DNA from: JAVVEG01 sp032251455
GTDB lineage: Bacteria; Pseudomonadota; Gammaproteobacteria; Pseudomonadales; Pseudohongiellaceae
Assembly (NCBI GenBank): GCA_032251455.1
Contig: JAVVEG010000003.1
Location: 124,001-188,000 of the forward strand
DNA: 64,000 bases
Direction of reading: 5' to 3'
Shown piece by piece: positions 27,661 to 35,891 of this stretch. Position numbers and translations under genes: made by a program. Below the pieces are notes generated by a model. It worked only from the letters and a program-made list of their open reading frames with translations. It had not been told where the DNA came from and made no database searches. Positions within the stretch are counted from its first letter, which is position 1, and each line of letters starts with the position of its first letter.

Positions 27661-28428
27661 ATGTTGCAAAGCAAGTTGAGTTTTACGGCGTTCTTTCTGC
27701 ATCTCATGCTGAGCATTTCGATTTTCTTTGGATTGTTCTCAATTCTTCTATTGCTTTGGTACCCATCACCTTACTTTTCAGCCTCAGGTGGCTGGCAGGG
27801 TTTGCGGCTTGTTGTTGCTGTTGATCTTGTGCTCGGCCCGGTGCTTACTTTGATTGTTTATAAACCAGAAAAATCGCGCAAAGAATTGTTTTTTGATCTG
27901 AGCTTGATAGTGTTGATTCAACTTTCAGCACTGGTTTGGGGGATAAATGCAGTTTATCAGCAGAGGCCAGTAGCATCAGTATTCTGGCAGGGGCGTTTTT
28001 ACACTGTGCCGGCAGAGGCTTTAAGTTCGCAGGGTTTTGATCTTGCTGGCCTTGATCTTTTTGGTGAAGACCGTCCTGTTTATGTGTATGCACAACCTCC
28101 AGTAAACGAGTCAGAGTATGAGCAGATGTTGATGGAGTTGAATGAAACCAGGGTTCCGCCCCATGAGCAACCACACCGATACATGCCGCTGGCAGCAAGT
28201 TTCGAAAAAATAAAAGAATATGGTTCCATTGATATCGTGGAAATTGTCAACAGTAATGCTGATATGGCTGTTGAGCTGGAAAAATTTCTGCAGCAGACAA
28301 ACTCCGCAGTGACTGATTATTATTATCAGGCTTTGGTATCCAGGTATCGCAATATTATCCTCATATTTGATCAGGATGATAAACTGGTCGGAACCTTGGA
28401 TGCTCCATTGAAATATGGAGAATTCTGA
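27661..28428 (+). CDS. TfpX/TfpZ-type pilin accessory membrane protein
   Basis: Protein of about 255 residues with an N-terminal membrane helix and two or three more hydrophobic segments (near residues 10-32, 50-66 and 80-97), then a soluble C-terminal domain. The motif LVVAVDLVLGPVLTLIVYKP and the following hydrophobic block are typical of the TfpX/TfpZ family, which is encoded directly after pilA in some Pseudomonas and related bacteria and affects pilin assembly. ATG 27661 follows the pilin stop by one base; ATG 27643 and GTG 27628 are in-frame alternatives. Function here is inferred from family and place. Confidence 0.75.
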   Translation: MLQSKLSFTAFFLHLMLSISIFFGLFSILLLLWYPSPYFSASGGWQGLRLVVAVDLVLGPVLTLIVYKPEKSRKELFFDLSLIVLIQLSALVWGINAVYQQRPVASVFWQGRFYTVPAEALSSQGFDLAGLDLFGEDRPVYVYAQPPVNESEYEQMLMELNETRVPPHEQPHRYMPLAASFEKIKEYGSIDIVEIVNSNADMAVELEKFLQQTNSAVTDYYYQALVSRYRNIILIFDQDDKLVGTLDAPLKYGEF

Positions 28429-28619
28429 GCTATTTCAAGCTCTATGTAAGAAACCTCAAGGTCTCCTGATTGGTGTAGCTGTGGTTGGGCCAAGCCAGTC
28501 AATATTGATTTAATCCAGAGCCTGGTTTAAGGTAGCCCCCTCAAAACACAGAGGCTGGTTCAGCTTGTATTCAGCATCAGCTGTTAACATGGCGAACAGG
28601 ATCAGGTTTTTGATTCGGG

Positions 28620-28646
28620 CAGTACGAACAGTACAAGCAGTACGAT
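28620..28646 (+). repeat. Three tandem 9-base repeats upstream of the cytochrome gene
   Basis: CAGTACGAA, CAGTACAAG and CAGTACGAT stand head to tail in the 271-base gap between the pilin accessory gene and the cytochrome gene. The reading frame of the cytochrome is open across them, but the true start lies downstream at 28700. No clear promoter was recognised in the rest of the gap. The repeats may be regulator sites or simple slippage products. Confidence 0.45.
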
Positions 28647-28699
28647 CAATAGAGTGTAATCAATCAGTCGCACAGCAGAACGTGCAGGAGTGGATCCTA

Positions 28700-29113
28700 A
28701 TGACCCAAACGACAGTAATCAAGCAAGCTGCAGGCCTGGTCGCAGCCGTCCTCTTGTTGGCCCCCTGGCTCGGTGCCAGTGCCGATGGTGAAATGACAGT
28801 CAATGATGGTATCTACACAGCAGCGCAGGCTGAAAGCGGCAAACCACTCTTTGAGCAGCGCTGTTCCACCTGCCACAATGCCGATTTCTACAAGGGCGTC
28901 CTGCAGGGCTGGAACGGTCAGCCGGTACAGTACCTGATCGAGACGATCATGTCATCGATGCCTGCGGACAACCCCGGTTCACTTTTCGACAATGAATATG
29001 AACAGATCATGGCCTATATTTTCTCCATCACCGGCTATCCCGAAGGGGATTCACCACTGACCTATGGCAGCCAGGCTTTGATGAATGCCAAAATAGCACC
29101 GGCGACCAACTGA
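28700..29113 (+). CDS. Small periplasmic c-type cytochrome
   Basis: Exported single-haem cytochrome of 137 residues. A signal peptide with hydrophobic core AAGLVAAVLLLAPWLG is followed by the haem site CSTCH near residue 57 and a plausible distal methionine (several in SSMPADNP). CAGGAG at 28685-28690 fixes the ATG at 28700. It stands alone between the pilin genes and a convergent nuclease gene, so its electron partner is not indicated. Confidence 0.85.
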   Translation: MTQTTVIKQAAGLVAAVLLLAPWLGASADGEMTVNDGIYTAAQAESGKPLFEQRCSTCHNADFYKGVLQGWNGQPVQYLIETIMSSMPADNPGSLFDNEYEQIMAYIFSITGYPEGDSPLTYGSQALMNAKIAPATN

Positions 29114-29150
29114 GACGAACATCCGGTTTTTTCTGCTCCTGGATCAAACA

Positions 29151-29187
29151 AATCCCCTGGATGGCGAAAGCATCCAGGGGATTTTTT
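29151..29187 (+). terminator. Rho-independent terminator after the cytochrome gene
   Basis: A perfect 13 bp stem, AATCCCCTGGATG (29151-29163) with CATCCAGGGGATT (29171-29183), 7-base loop GCGAAAG, followed by a T-run (TTTTTT, 29182-29187). It ends the plus-strand cytochrome transcript and overlaps the end of the convergent nuclease gene by two bases, so it may act on both. Confidence 0.9.
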
Positions 29188-29935
29188 ATTCAGAATCGGC
29201 TGAGGTTTCTGGCTGATTGCGGCGGGTATTGTCCGGCTCTCCACACTCTTCAAGAATCGCATTGATGCGGTTGCGATCCCGGTTGGCCATGTCAAGTTCG
29301 TACTTTTCCGCAATGGCCTGCCACTGGCGTGCATAACTGCAATGGTACTCTGCTCTGGGCAGGTACTGACTGGGTCCCCGGTCTCTTTTGCGGCCCTGTT
29401 CACGGCGCTCGATCAGTACCAGATTCATGGGGTCATTGGCAAAGGCAACTTTTTTTTGCGGCGGCCAGCGGTCCCCCCGATGATTATGGGCGTAGCGCAG
29501 GGGAATGATGTGGTCCAGTGCCAGTTGTGTCGCCACCTCGAATACCCGGCCGGTATATTCATCCAGCCAGCGCCCGGTACGGACCTCGCATTCGCGTGGA
29601 TTGGTAAAGCTGACCGTGACCTGGCTGGTGATGGTGAGCAGGGTATGGCGGGTACCCCGGCAGTTGTTCTCATCCCCTTCGAATACAGGCCAGTCGATCT
29701 CATTGAAAAAACGTTCCCGGTTGCTTTGATCATAAAAGAAGCTGTCTCGGCCGCTGCGATCGAAGGTGTCCGGCAGCTGACAGAATCTCTCGTGACAATG
29801 GTAGGAAGTGCCACCATTGCTGTAATGGCCGCCATTTTCATCCAATGGCTCCGGGTGGGCATGCAGGCCACCGCTGCTCGACATCAGCATGGGCAGCAAC
29901 AAGAGGGTTGGCAGAAAGTATCGGCTCAGGGTCAT
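29186..29935 (-). CDS. Secreted HNH-type nuclease with N-terminal YHCH motif
   Basis: A 249-residue exported protein. It has a signal peptide (core YFLPTLLLLPMLMSSSG), a short YHCH segment at residues 45-48 of the kind seen in exported nuclease-associated domains, and a C-terminal HNH/DUF1524-like nuclease core: LDHIIPLRYAH with catalytic His, FANDPMNLVL, and a later RGPSQYLP block. An AGGAGG ribosome site 6 bases before the ATG supports the start. It lies 14 bases behind nadC on the same strand. Periplasmic DNA degradation or nutrient uptake is plausible; the target is unknown. Confidence 0.82.
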   Translation of the reverse strand: MTLSRYFLPTLLLLPMLMSSSGGLHAHPEPLDENGGHYSNGGTSYHCHERFCQLPDTFDRSGRDSFFYDQSNRERFFNEIDWPVFEGDENNCRGTRHTLLTITSQVTVSFTNPRECEVRTGRWLDEYTGRVFEVATQLALDHIIPLRYAHNHRGDRWPPQKKVAFANDPMNLVLIERREQGRKRDRGPSQYLPRAEYHCSYARQWQAIAEKYELDMANRDRNRINAILEECGEPDNTRRNQPETSADSE

Positions 29936-29949
29936 GTTGGGCCTCCTGG

Positions 29950-30804
29950 TTACTCGAAACGCATGGAAAGATCGATGGCCTTGCAGTCCTTGGTCAATGC
30001 GCCAATCGAGATAAAGTCTACCCCGGTTTCGGCGATGGGTACCAGGGTGTCGCTGTTGATACCACCGGATGCTTCCAGCCTGGCGGTGCCCGCTGTCAGT
30101 GCCACAGCCTGTTGCAATTCATCCAGCTGGAAATTGTCCAGCATGATGGTGTCCGCAGCAGCGGTGAGGGCTTCCTGCAGTTGCGCCAGGGTTTCCACTT
30201 CCACTTCTACCGGTTTGTCGGCATGAAGCTGGCGGGCTGCGTTGATGGCCGCACTGATCGAGCCGCAGGCAAGAATGTGATTCTCTTTGATCAGAAAGGC
30301 ATCAAACAGGCCCATGCGATGGTTGTGGCAGCCGCCCACACGCACAGCGTACTTCTGGGCAGTTCTCAGTCCGGGCAGAGTCTTGCGGGTATCCAGCAGG
30401 CGTACGCGGGTGTGGGCCACCAGGCTGGCGTAATATCTGCTGGTGCTTGCCGTGGCCGATAGGGTTTGCAGAAAATTGAGCAGGCAACGCTCTATTGTCA
30501 ACAGGGATCTGGCCTTGCCCGACAAACGGGCCAGCAGTTGTCCGGGTTGCAGCAGATCCCCGTCGGCAGCCAGCCACTGCAGGTGAATGCTCGGGTCAAA
30601 CTGGCGAATGATTTCTTCCGCCCAGGGGATGCCGCACAGTACCGCTGCCTCGCGACAGAGGATGCTGGCTTTGCCAGGGCTGGCGGCAGGTATCAGGCTG
30701 GCACTGAGATCACCGCTGCCGATATCCTCGGCCAGTGCCGAGGCCACACAATGGCTGATATCCTGCGGTATCGGGATGGAGGGCATGGCGGGTATAGAGA
30801 GCAT
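29950..30804 (-). CDS. nadC: Nicotinate-nucleotide pyrophosphorylase NadC
   Basis: Quinolinate phosphoribosyltransferase of de novo NAD synthesis. The N-terminal EDIGSGDLSASLIP, the central TRKTLPGLR motif, the HNHRMGLFDAFLIKENH block and the final EASGGINSD and GVDFISIGALTKD phosphate-binding segments are all present. Length about 284. ATG 30804 (AAGGA upstream) is preferred to a TTG at 30822 that would overlap the previous gene. Confidence 0.95.
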   Translation of the reverse strand: MLSIPAMPSIPIPQDISHCVASALAEDIGSGDLSASLIPAASPGKASILCREAAVLCGIPWAEEIIRQFDPSIHLQWLAADGDLLQPGQLLARLSGKARSLLTIERCLLNFLQTLSATASTSRYYASLVAHTRVRLLDTRKTLPGLRTAQKYAVRVGGCHNHRMGLFDAFLIKENHILACGSISAAINAARQLHADKPVEVEVETLAQLQEALTAAADTIMLDNFQLDELQQAVALTAGTARLEASGGINSDTLVPIAETGVDFISIGALTKDCKAIDLSMRFE

Positions 30805-30818
30805 GGAGAGCAATTCCT

Positions 30819-31349
30819 TCAAGGCAGATAACGCAGGGTCAATTGTTCACCCTGCTGTGCAAATTCAATGTGGCGCAAGGCACTCATGCCCAGCAATACC
30901 GTGTTGCCGCTCATGGCAGGATTGATACTGGCACGGACATCCTGCAGCAGAATGCTGCCCAGCTGTAATTCCTGGATTACGGTGCTGTAGACGCTGACAG
31001 TGCCATTGGCGGTCATGGCCAGGGAGCGTCCCCCGGGTGACAGGCCGGCGCTTTGCGCCAGTTCCTGCGAGACCACGACATCGGTAGCGCCGGTATCCAG
31101 CAGGAAGACTGCCTCCTGCCCGTCGATACTTCCGCTCATGACATAGTGGCCCTGGCGGTTGCGCTGCAGCTGAACTTCCTGGGCACCGGATTGTGCCGTC
31201 ATCGACACCGGGTTTTGATTGGGATTGAACTGGCGGCCCAGGCGGTCCTCGAAAAACAGGGTCAGCAGGCCCAGTCCGCAGACGAAACTGACCACCAGCA
31301 TCCAGAGGCCGGCAGGTCTGCCCGGGGGTGTTGTCCTGTTTGAGTTCAT
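30819..31349 (-). CDS. Membrane-anchored retropepsin-like aspartic protease
   Basis: 176 residues with one transmembrane helix near the N-terminus (residues 15-33, WMLVVSFVCGLGLLTLFF) and a single-domain aspartic protease fold. The active-site triad LLDTGATDVVVS lies near residues 84-95 and the flap/second hydrophobic-hydrophobic-Gly motif LLGMSAL near 152. Proteins of this type (TIGR02281-like, clan AA) occur widely in proteobacteria; one active site means it must dimerise. It is the first gene of a three-gene minus-strand set with nadC and the HNH nuclease. Confidence 0.85.
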   Translation of the reverse strand: MNSNRTTPPGRPAGLWMLVVSFVCGLGLLTLFFEDRLGRQFNPNQNPVSMTAQSGAQEVQLQRNRQGHYVMSGSIDGQEAVFLLDTGATDVVVSQELAQSAGLSPGGRSLAMTANGTVSVYSTVIQELQLGSILLQDVRASINPAMSGNTVLLGMSALRHIEFAQQGEQLTLRYLP

Positions 31350-31469
31350 GCTCGTATCATCCAGGGTGGCAAGGGGTCTACAGTCAACCGGAGTTTATTC
31401 CCGTGCTATACTTTCGGCCACTTTATCATAATCAACAAGCTGACTGAGCAGTGAGCTGACGAGAAAACC

Positions 31470-32057
31470 TTGATCCACGCCCATCGCCTCCATGATGCCC
31501 GTCAACTGAACTCGCCCAACTGCAGCGAGCGCCCTGCAGGTATGGAGATTGACTTGCTGGTGATTCACAGTATCAGTCTGCCTCCAGGCCAGTTTGGCAG
31601 CAACGATATCGATGCGCTTTTCACCAATGCACTGAACCCGGATAGGCATCCGTATTTTGCTGGCATTGCACATTTGCGGGTATCCGCTCATCTGCTGATC
31701 CGTCGCGACGGCAGCATGACGCAGTATGTTCCTTTCAACAAACAGGCCTGGCATGCGGGGCAGTCTGAGTACCAGGGGCGCAGTAACTGCAATGAGTTTT
31801 CCATAGGCATCGAGCTTGAGGGCTGTGATGAACAGGCGTTTACAGAGCGGCAATATCAGCAGCTGGCCAGGATAACCCGGGCCTTGCTGCAGCATTACCC
31901 GAAACTGGACAGCAAGCGTATAGTCGGGCACAGCGAGATTGCCCCCGGCAGAAAAACCGACCCGGGGCCCTGTTTTGACTGGCGCCATTATTTTGATTTG
32001 TGCGGTGTTGCTGATGAAGACAGGGCAATACTTGCAGCAACAGGGAGAGTGGAATGA
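31470..32057 (+). CDS. ampD: 1,6-anhydro-N-acetylmuramyl-L-alanine amidase AmpD
   Basis: Cytoplasmic zinc amidase of murein recycling; it cleaves the stem peptide from anhydro-muropeptides and thereby keeps AmpR-type beta-lactamase induction off. The zinc ligands are seen in VIHSISLPPGQFG (His) and in GHSEIAPGRKTDPGPCFDW (His and Asp). 195 residues. No ATG is suitable; the start is TTG 31470. A possible promoter (TATACT at about 31410) lies in the divergent gap with the protease gene. ampE overlaps its stop. Confidence 0.95.
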   Translation: MIHAHRLHDARQLNSPNCSERPAGMEIDLLVIHSISLPPGQFGSNDIDALFTNALNPDRHPYFAGIAHLRVSAHLLIRRDGSMTQYVPFNKQAWHAGQSEYQGRSNCNEFSIGIELEGCDEQAFTERQYQQLARITRALLQHYPKLDSKRIVGHSEIAPGRKTDPGPCFDWRHYFDLCGVADEDRAILAATGRVE

Positions 32058-33022
32058 AATTTCTGGTAATCGTACTGTGTCTGCTGCTCAACCATCACTG
32101 GCGCAAGGAGCGTTGGCTGCCGGGTGATCGCTGGTACCTGATTTTTCAACAATGGCTGCAAAGTCGTCTGGATAATTTTGCCTGGTACAAAAACCTGTCT
32201 GTCAGGCAAGGGCAACGCTTGCTGTGTGCGCTTTTGTTGCTGCTTCCGGTCACCCTGCTTTGGGTATTGCTGTGGTTGCTGCAGGGGCAGTTGCTGGGTT
32301 TGGTGACACTGGCCTTGCATGTAGGGGTTTTGTTGTTATTGCTTGAGCGCAACAATATGGTGGAGTTGTCCAGGGATTACCTGCAATATTGGCGGGAAGC
32401 GCAATATGAGACTGCCTATAAACTGCTGGAAACCAGGGCGCCGGAATACATGCAGGGTGATTTTGAAGACAGTACTCAGGTTCATCAGCATTACTGTACG
32501 ATCATGCTTGGCAGTTATTTTGATAAGGTCTTTGTCCTGTTGTTCTGGTATTTGCTGCTGGGGCCGGCAGCAGCGCTGCTCTGTGCGCTGGTGCGCCTTT
32601 ACCTGAATGCAGGGGCGAACTCCCGTGTTTCGGGAAGCTGGCAGGATGAGAATGATGCCAGTGGGTTGATGTCGGGCTTGTTGTTTATCATCGAGTACCT
32701 GCCGGCACGAATACTGGTTTTGACCTTTGCGCTGGTGGCCAATTTCAGTGGGCCGTTCAAACTGCTGCGTGCGCATGTACTGGATACCCTGCCAGGCTTC
32801 GAATTGGTCAGGCGCAGCGCGTTTGCGGCCATCAGCGAAAGCGGCATCCGGACCGAGGACGATGTCGACCTGGAGATGCAGGTATCCCGACAAGTGGAAC
32901 CAACCGCCCTGGCGGCGGTCAGGGAGGTAGAAGATCTGCAGGTTTTGATGCTGCGCAGCCAGATAATCTGGGTGTGCGCATTGGCCCTGGTGATTGTGCT
33001 TGGGATAGGGGCCAATTTTTGA
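32054..33022 (+). CDS. ampE: AmpE-like inner-membrane protein
   Basis: Integral membrane protein of 322 residues encoded four bases inside ampD, the usual ampDE operon. Four or five hydrophobic segments are clear (for example residues 60-98 and 155-180, and the last 20 residues). The FAWYKNLSVRQ and DVDLEMQVSRQVEPTALAA stretches are family-like. AmpE's exact role is not settled; it is classed with CobD/CbiB-like proteins and is linked to beta-lactamase regulation. Confidence 0.9.
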   Translation: MKFLVIVLCLLLNHHWRKERWLPGDRWYLIFQQWLQSRLDNFAWYKNLSVRQGQRLLCALLLLLPVTLLWVLLWLLQGQLLGLVTLALHVGVLLLLLERNNMVELSRDYLQYWREAQYETAYKLLETRAPEYMQGDFEDSTQVHQHYCTIMLGSYFDKVFVLLFWYLLLGPAAALLCALVRLYLNAGANSRVSGSWQDENDASGLMSGLLFIIEYLPARILVLTFALVANFSGPFKLLRAHVLDTLPGFELVRRSAFAAISESGIRTEDDVDLEMQVSRQVEPTALAAVREVEDLQVLMLRSQIIWVCALALVIVLGIGANF

Positions 33023-33051
33023 TGCTTCCTCGGCCATGAATTGTGATTTTT

Positions 33052-33066
33052 TGTAGTTTAACTACA
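33052..33066. promoter_or_regulatory. Palindromic operator candidate 1 upstream of aceE
   Basis: TGTAGTTTAACTACA: perfect 7 bp arms around one central base, lying about 60 bases upstream of the predicted transcription start. It shares the TGTA-N7-TACA frame with a second palindrome at 33123-33137. It does not match the E. coli PdhR box (a TTGGT/ACCAA dyad). Confidence 0.65.
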
Positions 33067-33083
33067 TAAATGCATACAAAGGT

Positions 33084-33112
33084 TTGAAATATATCCTTTT
33101 GTTGATTAAAAT
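33084..33112 (+). promoter_or_regulatory. Sigma70-type promoter of aceEF
   Basis: -35 TTGAAA (33084-33089), 17-base spacer, -10 TAAAAT (33107-33112). Both hexamers match consensus at five of six positions. The predicted start is near 33119, about 36 bases before the aceE ATG, and the two palindromes flank it. Confidence 0.75.
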
Positions 33113-33122
33113 CAGCGCTAAC

Positions 33123-33137
33123 TGTAAATAATTTACA
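33123..33137. promoter_or_regulatory. Palindromic operator candidate 2, at the aceE transcription start
   Basis: TGTAAATAATTTACA: perfect 7 bp arms around one central base, beginning about 4 bases after the predicted start site. Its centre is 71 bases from that of the first palindrome. A repressor bound here would block promoter escape; two sites could support looping. TyrR boxes (TGTAAA-N6-TTTACA) have longer spacing, so that regulator is unlikely. Confidence 0.65.
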
Positions 33138-33154
33138 AATAGAGAACAGGCTAT

Positions 33155-35845
33155 ATGAGTGATTTCAAAGAAGATGGTAACCCCTCTGAAACCCAGGAGT
33201 GGCTTGAAGCCCTGGGATCCGTCATTGAAGCCGAGGGTGTGGAGCGTGCGCATTATCTGATGGGCAGGTTGTCCGAAAGGGCCACCAGGAACACCCATCA
33301 ACTGCCGTTTTCAGCCGTTACCACCCCTTACCGCAACACGATTTCCCCACTGGATGAAGACAAAATGCCTGGCGACATGTTCATGGAGCGCCAGATTCGC
33401 GGCATTATCCGCTGGAATGCGCTGGCCATGGTCATGCGGGCTGGCAAGAAGCCCAATGCCGAGCTGGGTGGCCATATTTCCACCTTCTCCTCCGCCGCCA
33501 CACTGTATGATGTGGGTTTCAATTATTTTTTCCGTGGTCCCACCGAGAGCCACGGCGGTGATCTCATTTATTTTCAGGGGCATTCTGCTCCGGGAATCTA
33601 CGCCAGGTCATTTCTTGAAGGCCGTCTGAGCGAAGAGCAACTGGACAATTTCCGTCAGGAAGTCGATGGCAAGGGACTCTCCTCCTATCCGCACCCCTGG
33701 TTGATGCCCGATTACTGGCAGTTCCCTACGGTATCCATGGGGTTGGGGCCGATTGCCGCCATCTATCAGGCCCATGTGATGAAGTATCTGAGCAGCCGCG
33801 GACTGATGGACAACAGCGATCGCAAGGTCTGGGCCTTCCTGGGTGATGGTGAAACGGACGAGCCGGAATCCCTGGGCGCAATCAGCAAGGCCGGGCGTGA
33901 AAAACTGGATAATCTGATTTTTGTCATCAATTGCAACCTGCAGCGGCTGGATGGGCCGGTGCGCGGCAATGGCAAGGTGATTCAGGAGCTGGAAGGGATC
34001 TTCCGTGGTGCGGGCTGGAATGTGATCAAGGTGGTCTGGGGGCGGCACTGGGATGCCTTGCTGCAGGCTGATACAGACGGCATATTGCAGCAGCGCATGG
34101 ATGAAGTGGTCGATGGGGAATACATCAACTACTGGGGCCGTGGCGGTGCCTATACCCGCGAGCATTTCTTTGGCAAAAGCCCGGAACTGCTGAAGATGGT
34201 CGAGCATCTCTCCGATGACGATATCATGGCTCTGAATCGTGGTGGACATGACCCCTTCAAGGTCTACGCAGCCTATGCCGAGGCAGTGAAAACCAATGGA
34301 AAACCTACCGTTATCCTGGCCAAGACGGTCAAGGGCTATGCCTTTGGTTCCGGCGCAGAAGCCCAGAATGCAACGCATTCGGTCAAGAAACTCGATATAG
34401 AATCCCTGAAGCGATTCCGTGATCGTTTCAATGTCCCCATCCCCGATGACAAACTGGAATCGGTGCCGTATTACCGCCCGGCAGAAGATAGTCTGGAGCT
34501 GCGCTACATGCGCAAACAACGGGAGCCCCTGGGTGGCGCCGTACCACAACGTCGCCGGCAGAGCTATTCGCTGGCCGTACCTGACCTGAGTCTGTTTGAT
34601 GCACAGGTCAAGGGTACCGGTGAGCGTGAGATATCAACCACCATGGCTTTTGTGAGGATACTGACCACCTTGTGCAAGGACAAGGAGATAGGGCAGCGGG
34701 TTGTGCCCATCGTACCCGATGAGGCACGCACCTTTGGCATGGAAGGCATGTTTCGCCAAATGGGGATTTATTCCTCCGAAGGACAGTTGTATGACCCGGC
34801 CGATTCCAATCAGGTGATGTATTACCGGGAAGACAAGCAGGGACAGATGCTGGAGGAAGGCATTACCGAGTCTGGCGCCTTTTCAGCCTGGCTGGCAGCA
34901 GCCACCTCCTACAGCGTCAATGATTACCCATTGATTCCCTTTTATATCTACTATTCCATGTTCGGTTTCCAGCGCATTGGTGATCTGGCCTGGGCGGCGG
35001 GTGATTCCCAGGCCCGCGGCTTCCTGATTGGAGCAACCGCTGGACGCACGACGCTCAATGGGGAAGGCCTGCAACACCAGGATGGACACAGCCATCTACT
35101 GGCATCGACCATTCCCAATTGTGTGGCCTATGACCCGGCCTATGCGTATGAGTTGGCTGTCATCATTCAGGACGGCATGCGGCGTATGTACCAGGAAAAG
35201 GAATGTGTCTATTATTACATCACCACCATGAATGAGAATTACGTACAGCCGCAGATGCCTGCAGGTGTTGAAAAAGGGATTCTCAAGGGCATGTATCTGC
35301 TTGAAGATGGCGGCAGCAAGGAGTATGCCGTCAAGGGCAAGGCAGCGACCGATGTCAGGATGCGTTTGCTGGGCAGTGGGACGATCCTGCGTGAGGTGCG
35401 TGCCGCAGCGGATATCCTGCGCCAGGAGTACAAGGTGAATGTGGATGTCTGGAGCGTGACCAGTTTCAATGAATTGCGGCGTGAAGGGCTGGATCTGAAA
35501 CGATGGAACATGTTGCACCCGGATAAACGGGAAAAAGTGCCTTATGTCTCCAAATGCCTGTCTGGTGATGCCCCGGTGGTAGCGGCAACGGATTATATGA
35601 AGATTCATGCCGATCAGATACGTGAGTTTATTCCGGCGTCCTACAGAGTATTGGGCACGGATGGTTTTGGTCGCAGTGATACGCGTGAAAATCTGCGTCG
35701 CCACTTTGAAGTGGACAGAAACCATGTGGTACTGGCGGCGTTGACCGAACTCAAGGGGAAAGCAGGGATCACGGCCGAAACGGTCAGCAAGGCCATCAAG
35801 ACTATGGGCATAGACCCTGATAGAGGCAACCCGGTTACTCTCTGA
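33155..35845 (+). CDS. aceE: Pyruvate dehydrogenase E1 component AceE (homodimeric)
   Basis: Thiamine diphosphate enzyme that decarboxylates pyruvate and acetylates the lipoyl groups of AceF. 896 residues, close to E. coli (887). The ThDP motif GDGETDEPESLGAI with the following NLIFVINCNLQRLDGPVRGNG stretch is clear, as are the HTHSVKK-like and GRTTLNGEGLQHQDGHS active-site segments. ACAGG precedes ATG 33155 at short spacing. aceF follows 46 bases later. The dihydrolipoamide dehydrogenase gene is not in the window. Confidence 0.97.
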   Translation: MSDFKEDGNPSETQEWLEALGSVIEAEGVERAHYLMGRLSERATRNTHQLPFSAVTTPYRNTISPLDEDKMPGDMFMERQIRGIIRWNALAMVMRAGKKPNAELGGHISTFSSAATLYDVGFNYFFRGPTESHGGDLIYFQGHSAPGIYARSFLEGRLSEEQLDNFRQEVDGKGLSSYPHPWLMPDYWQFPTVSMGLGPIAAIYQAHVMKYLSSRGLMDNSDRKVWAFLGDGETDEPESLGAISKAGREKLDNLIFVINCNLQRLDGPVRGNGKVIQELEGIFRGAGWNVIKVVWGRHWDALLQADTDGILQQRMDEVVDGEYINYWGRGGAYTREHFFGKSPELLKMVEHLSDDDIMALNRGGHDPFKVYAAYAEAVKTNGKPTVILAKTVKGYAFGSGAEAQNATHSVKKLDIESLKRFRDRFNVPIPDDKLESVPYYRPAEDSLELRYMRKQREPLGGAVPQRRRQSYSLAVPDLSLFDAQVKGTGEREISTTMAFVRILTTLCKDKEIGQRVVPIVPDEARTFGMEGMFRQMGIYSSEGQLYDPADSNQVMYYREDKQGQMLEEGITESGAFSAWLAAATSYSVNDYPLIPFYIYYSMFGFQRIGDLAWAAGDSQARGFLIGATAGRTTLNGEGLQHQDGHSHLLASTIPNCVAYDPAYAYELAVIIQDGMRRMYQEKECVYYYITTMNENYVQPQMPAGVEKGILKGMYLLEDGGSKEYAVKGKAATDVRMRLLGSGTILREVRAAADILRQEYKVNVDVWSVTSFNELRREGLDLKRWNMLHPDKREKVPYVSKCLSGDAPVVAATDYMKIHADQIREFIPASYRVLGTDGFGRSDTRENLRRHFEVDRNHVVLAALTELKGKAGITAETVSKAIKTMGIDPDRGNPVTL

Positions 35846-35891
35846 GCGCCGCTTGGCCATACCATAAATAGAAATTTCAGGAGCAAACAAA

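Noticed and set aside
29342..30226. Open frame of 294 codons on the plus strand across the nuclease and nadC genes
   Set aside because: Antisense to nadC and the HNH nuclease, both well supported.
33123..33137. TyrR box in the aceE leader
   Set aside because: The arms match TGTAAA/TTTACA but the spacing is three bases rather than six.
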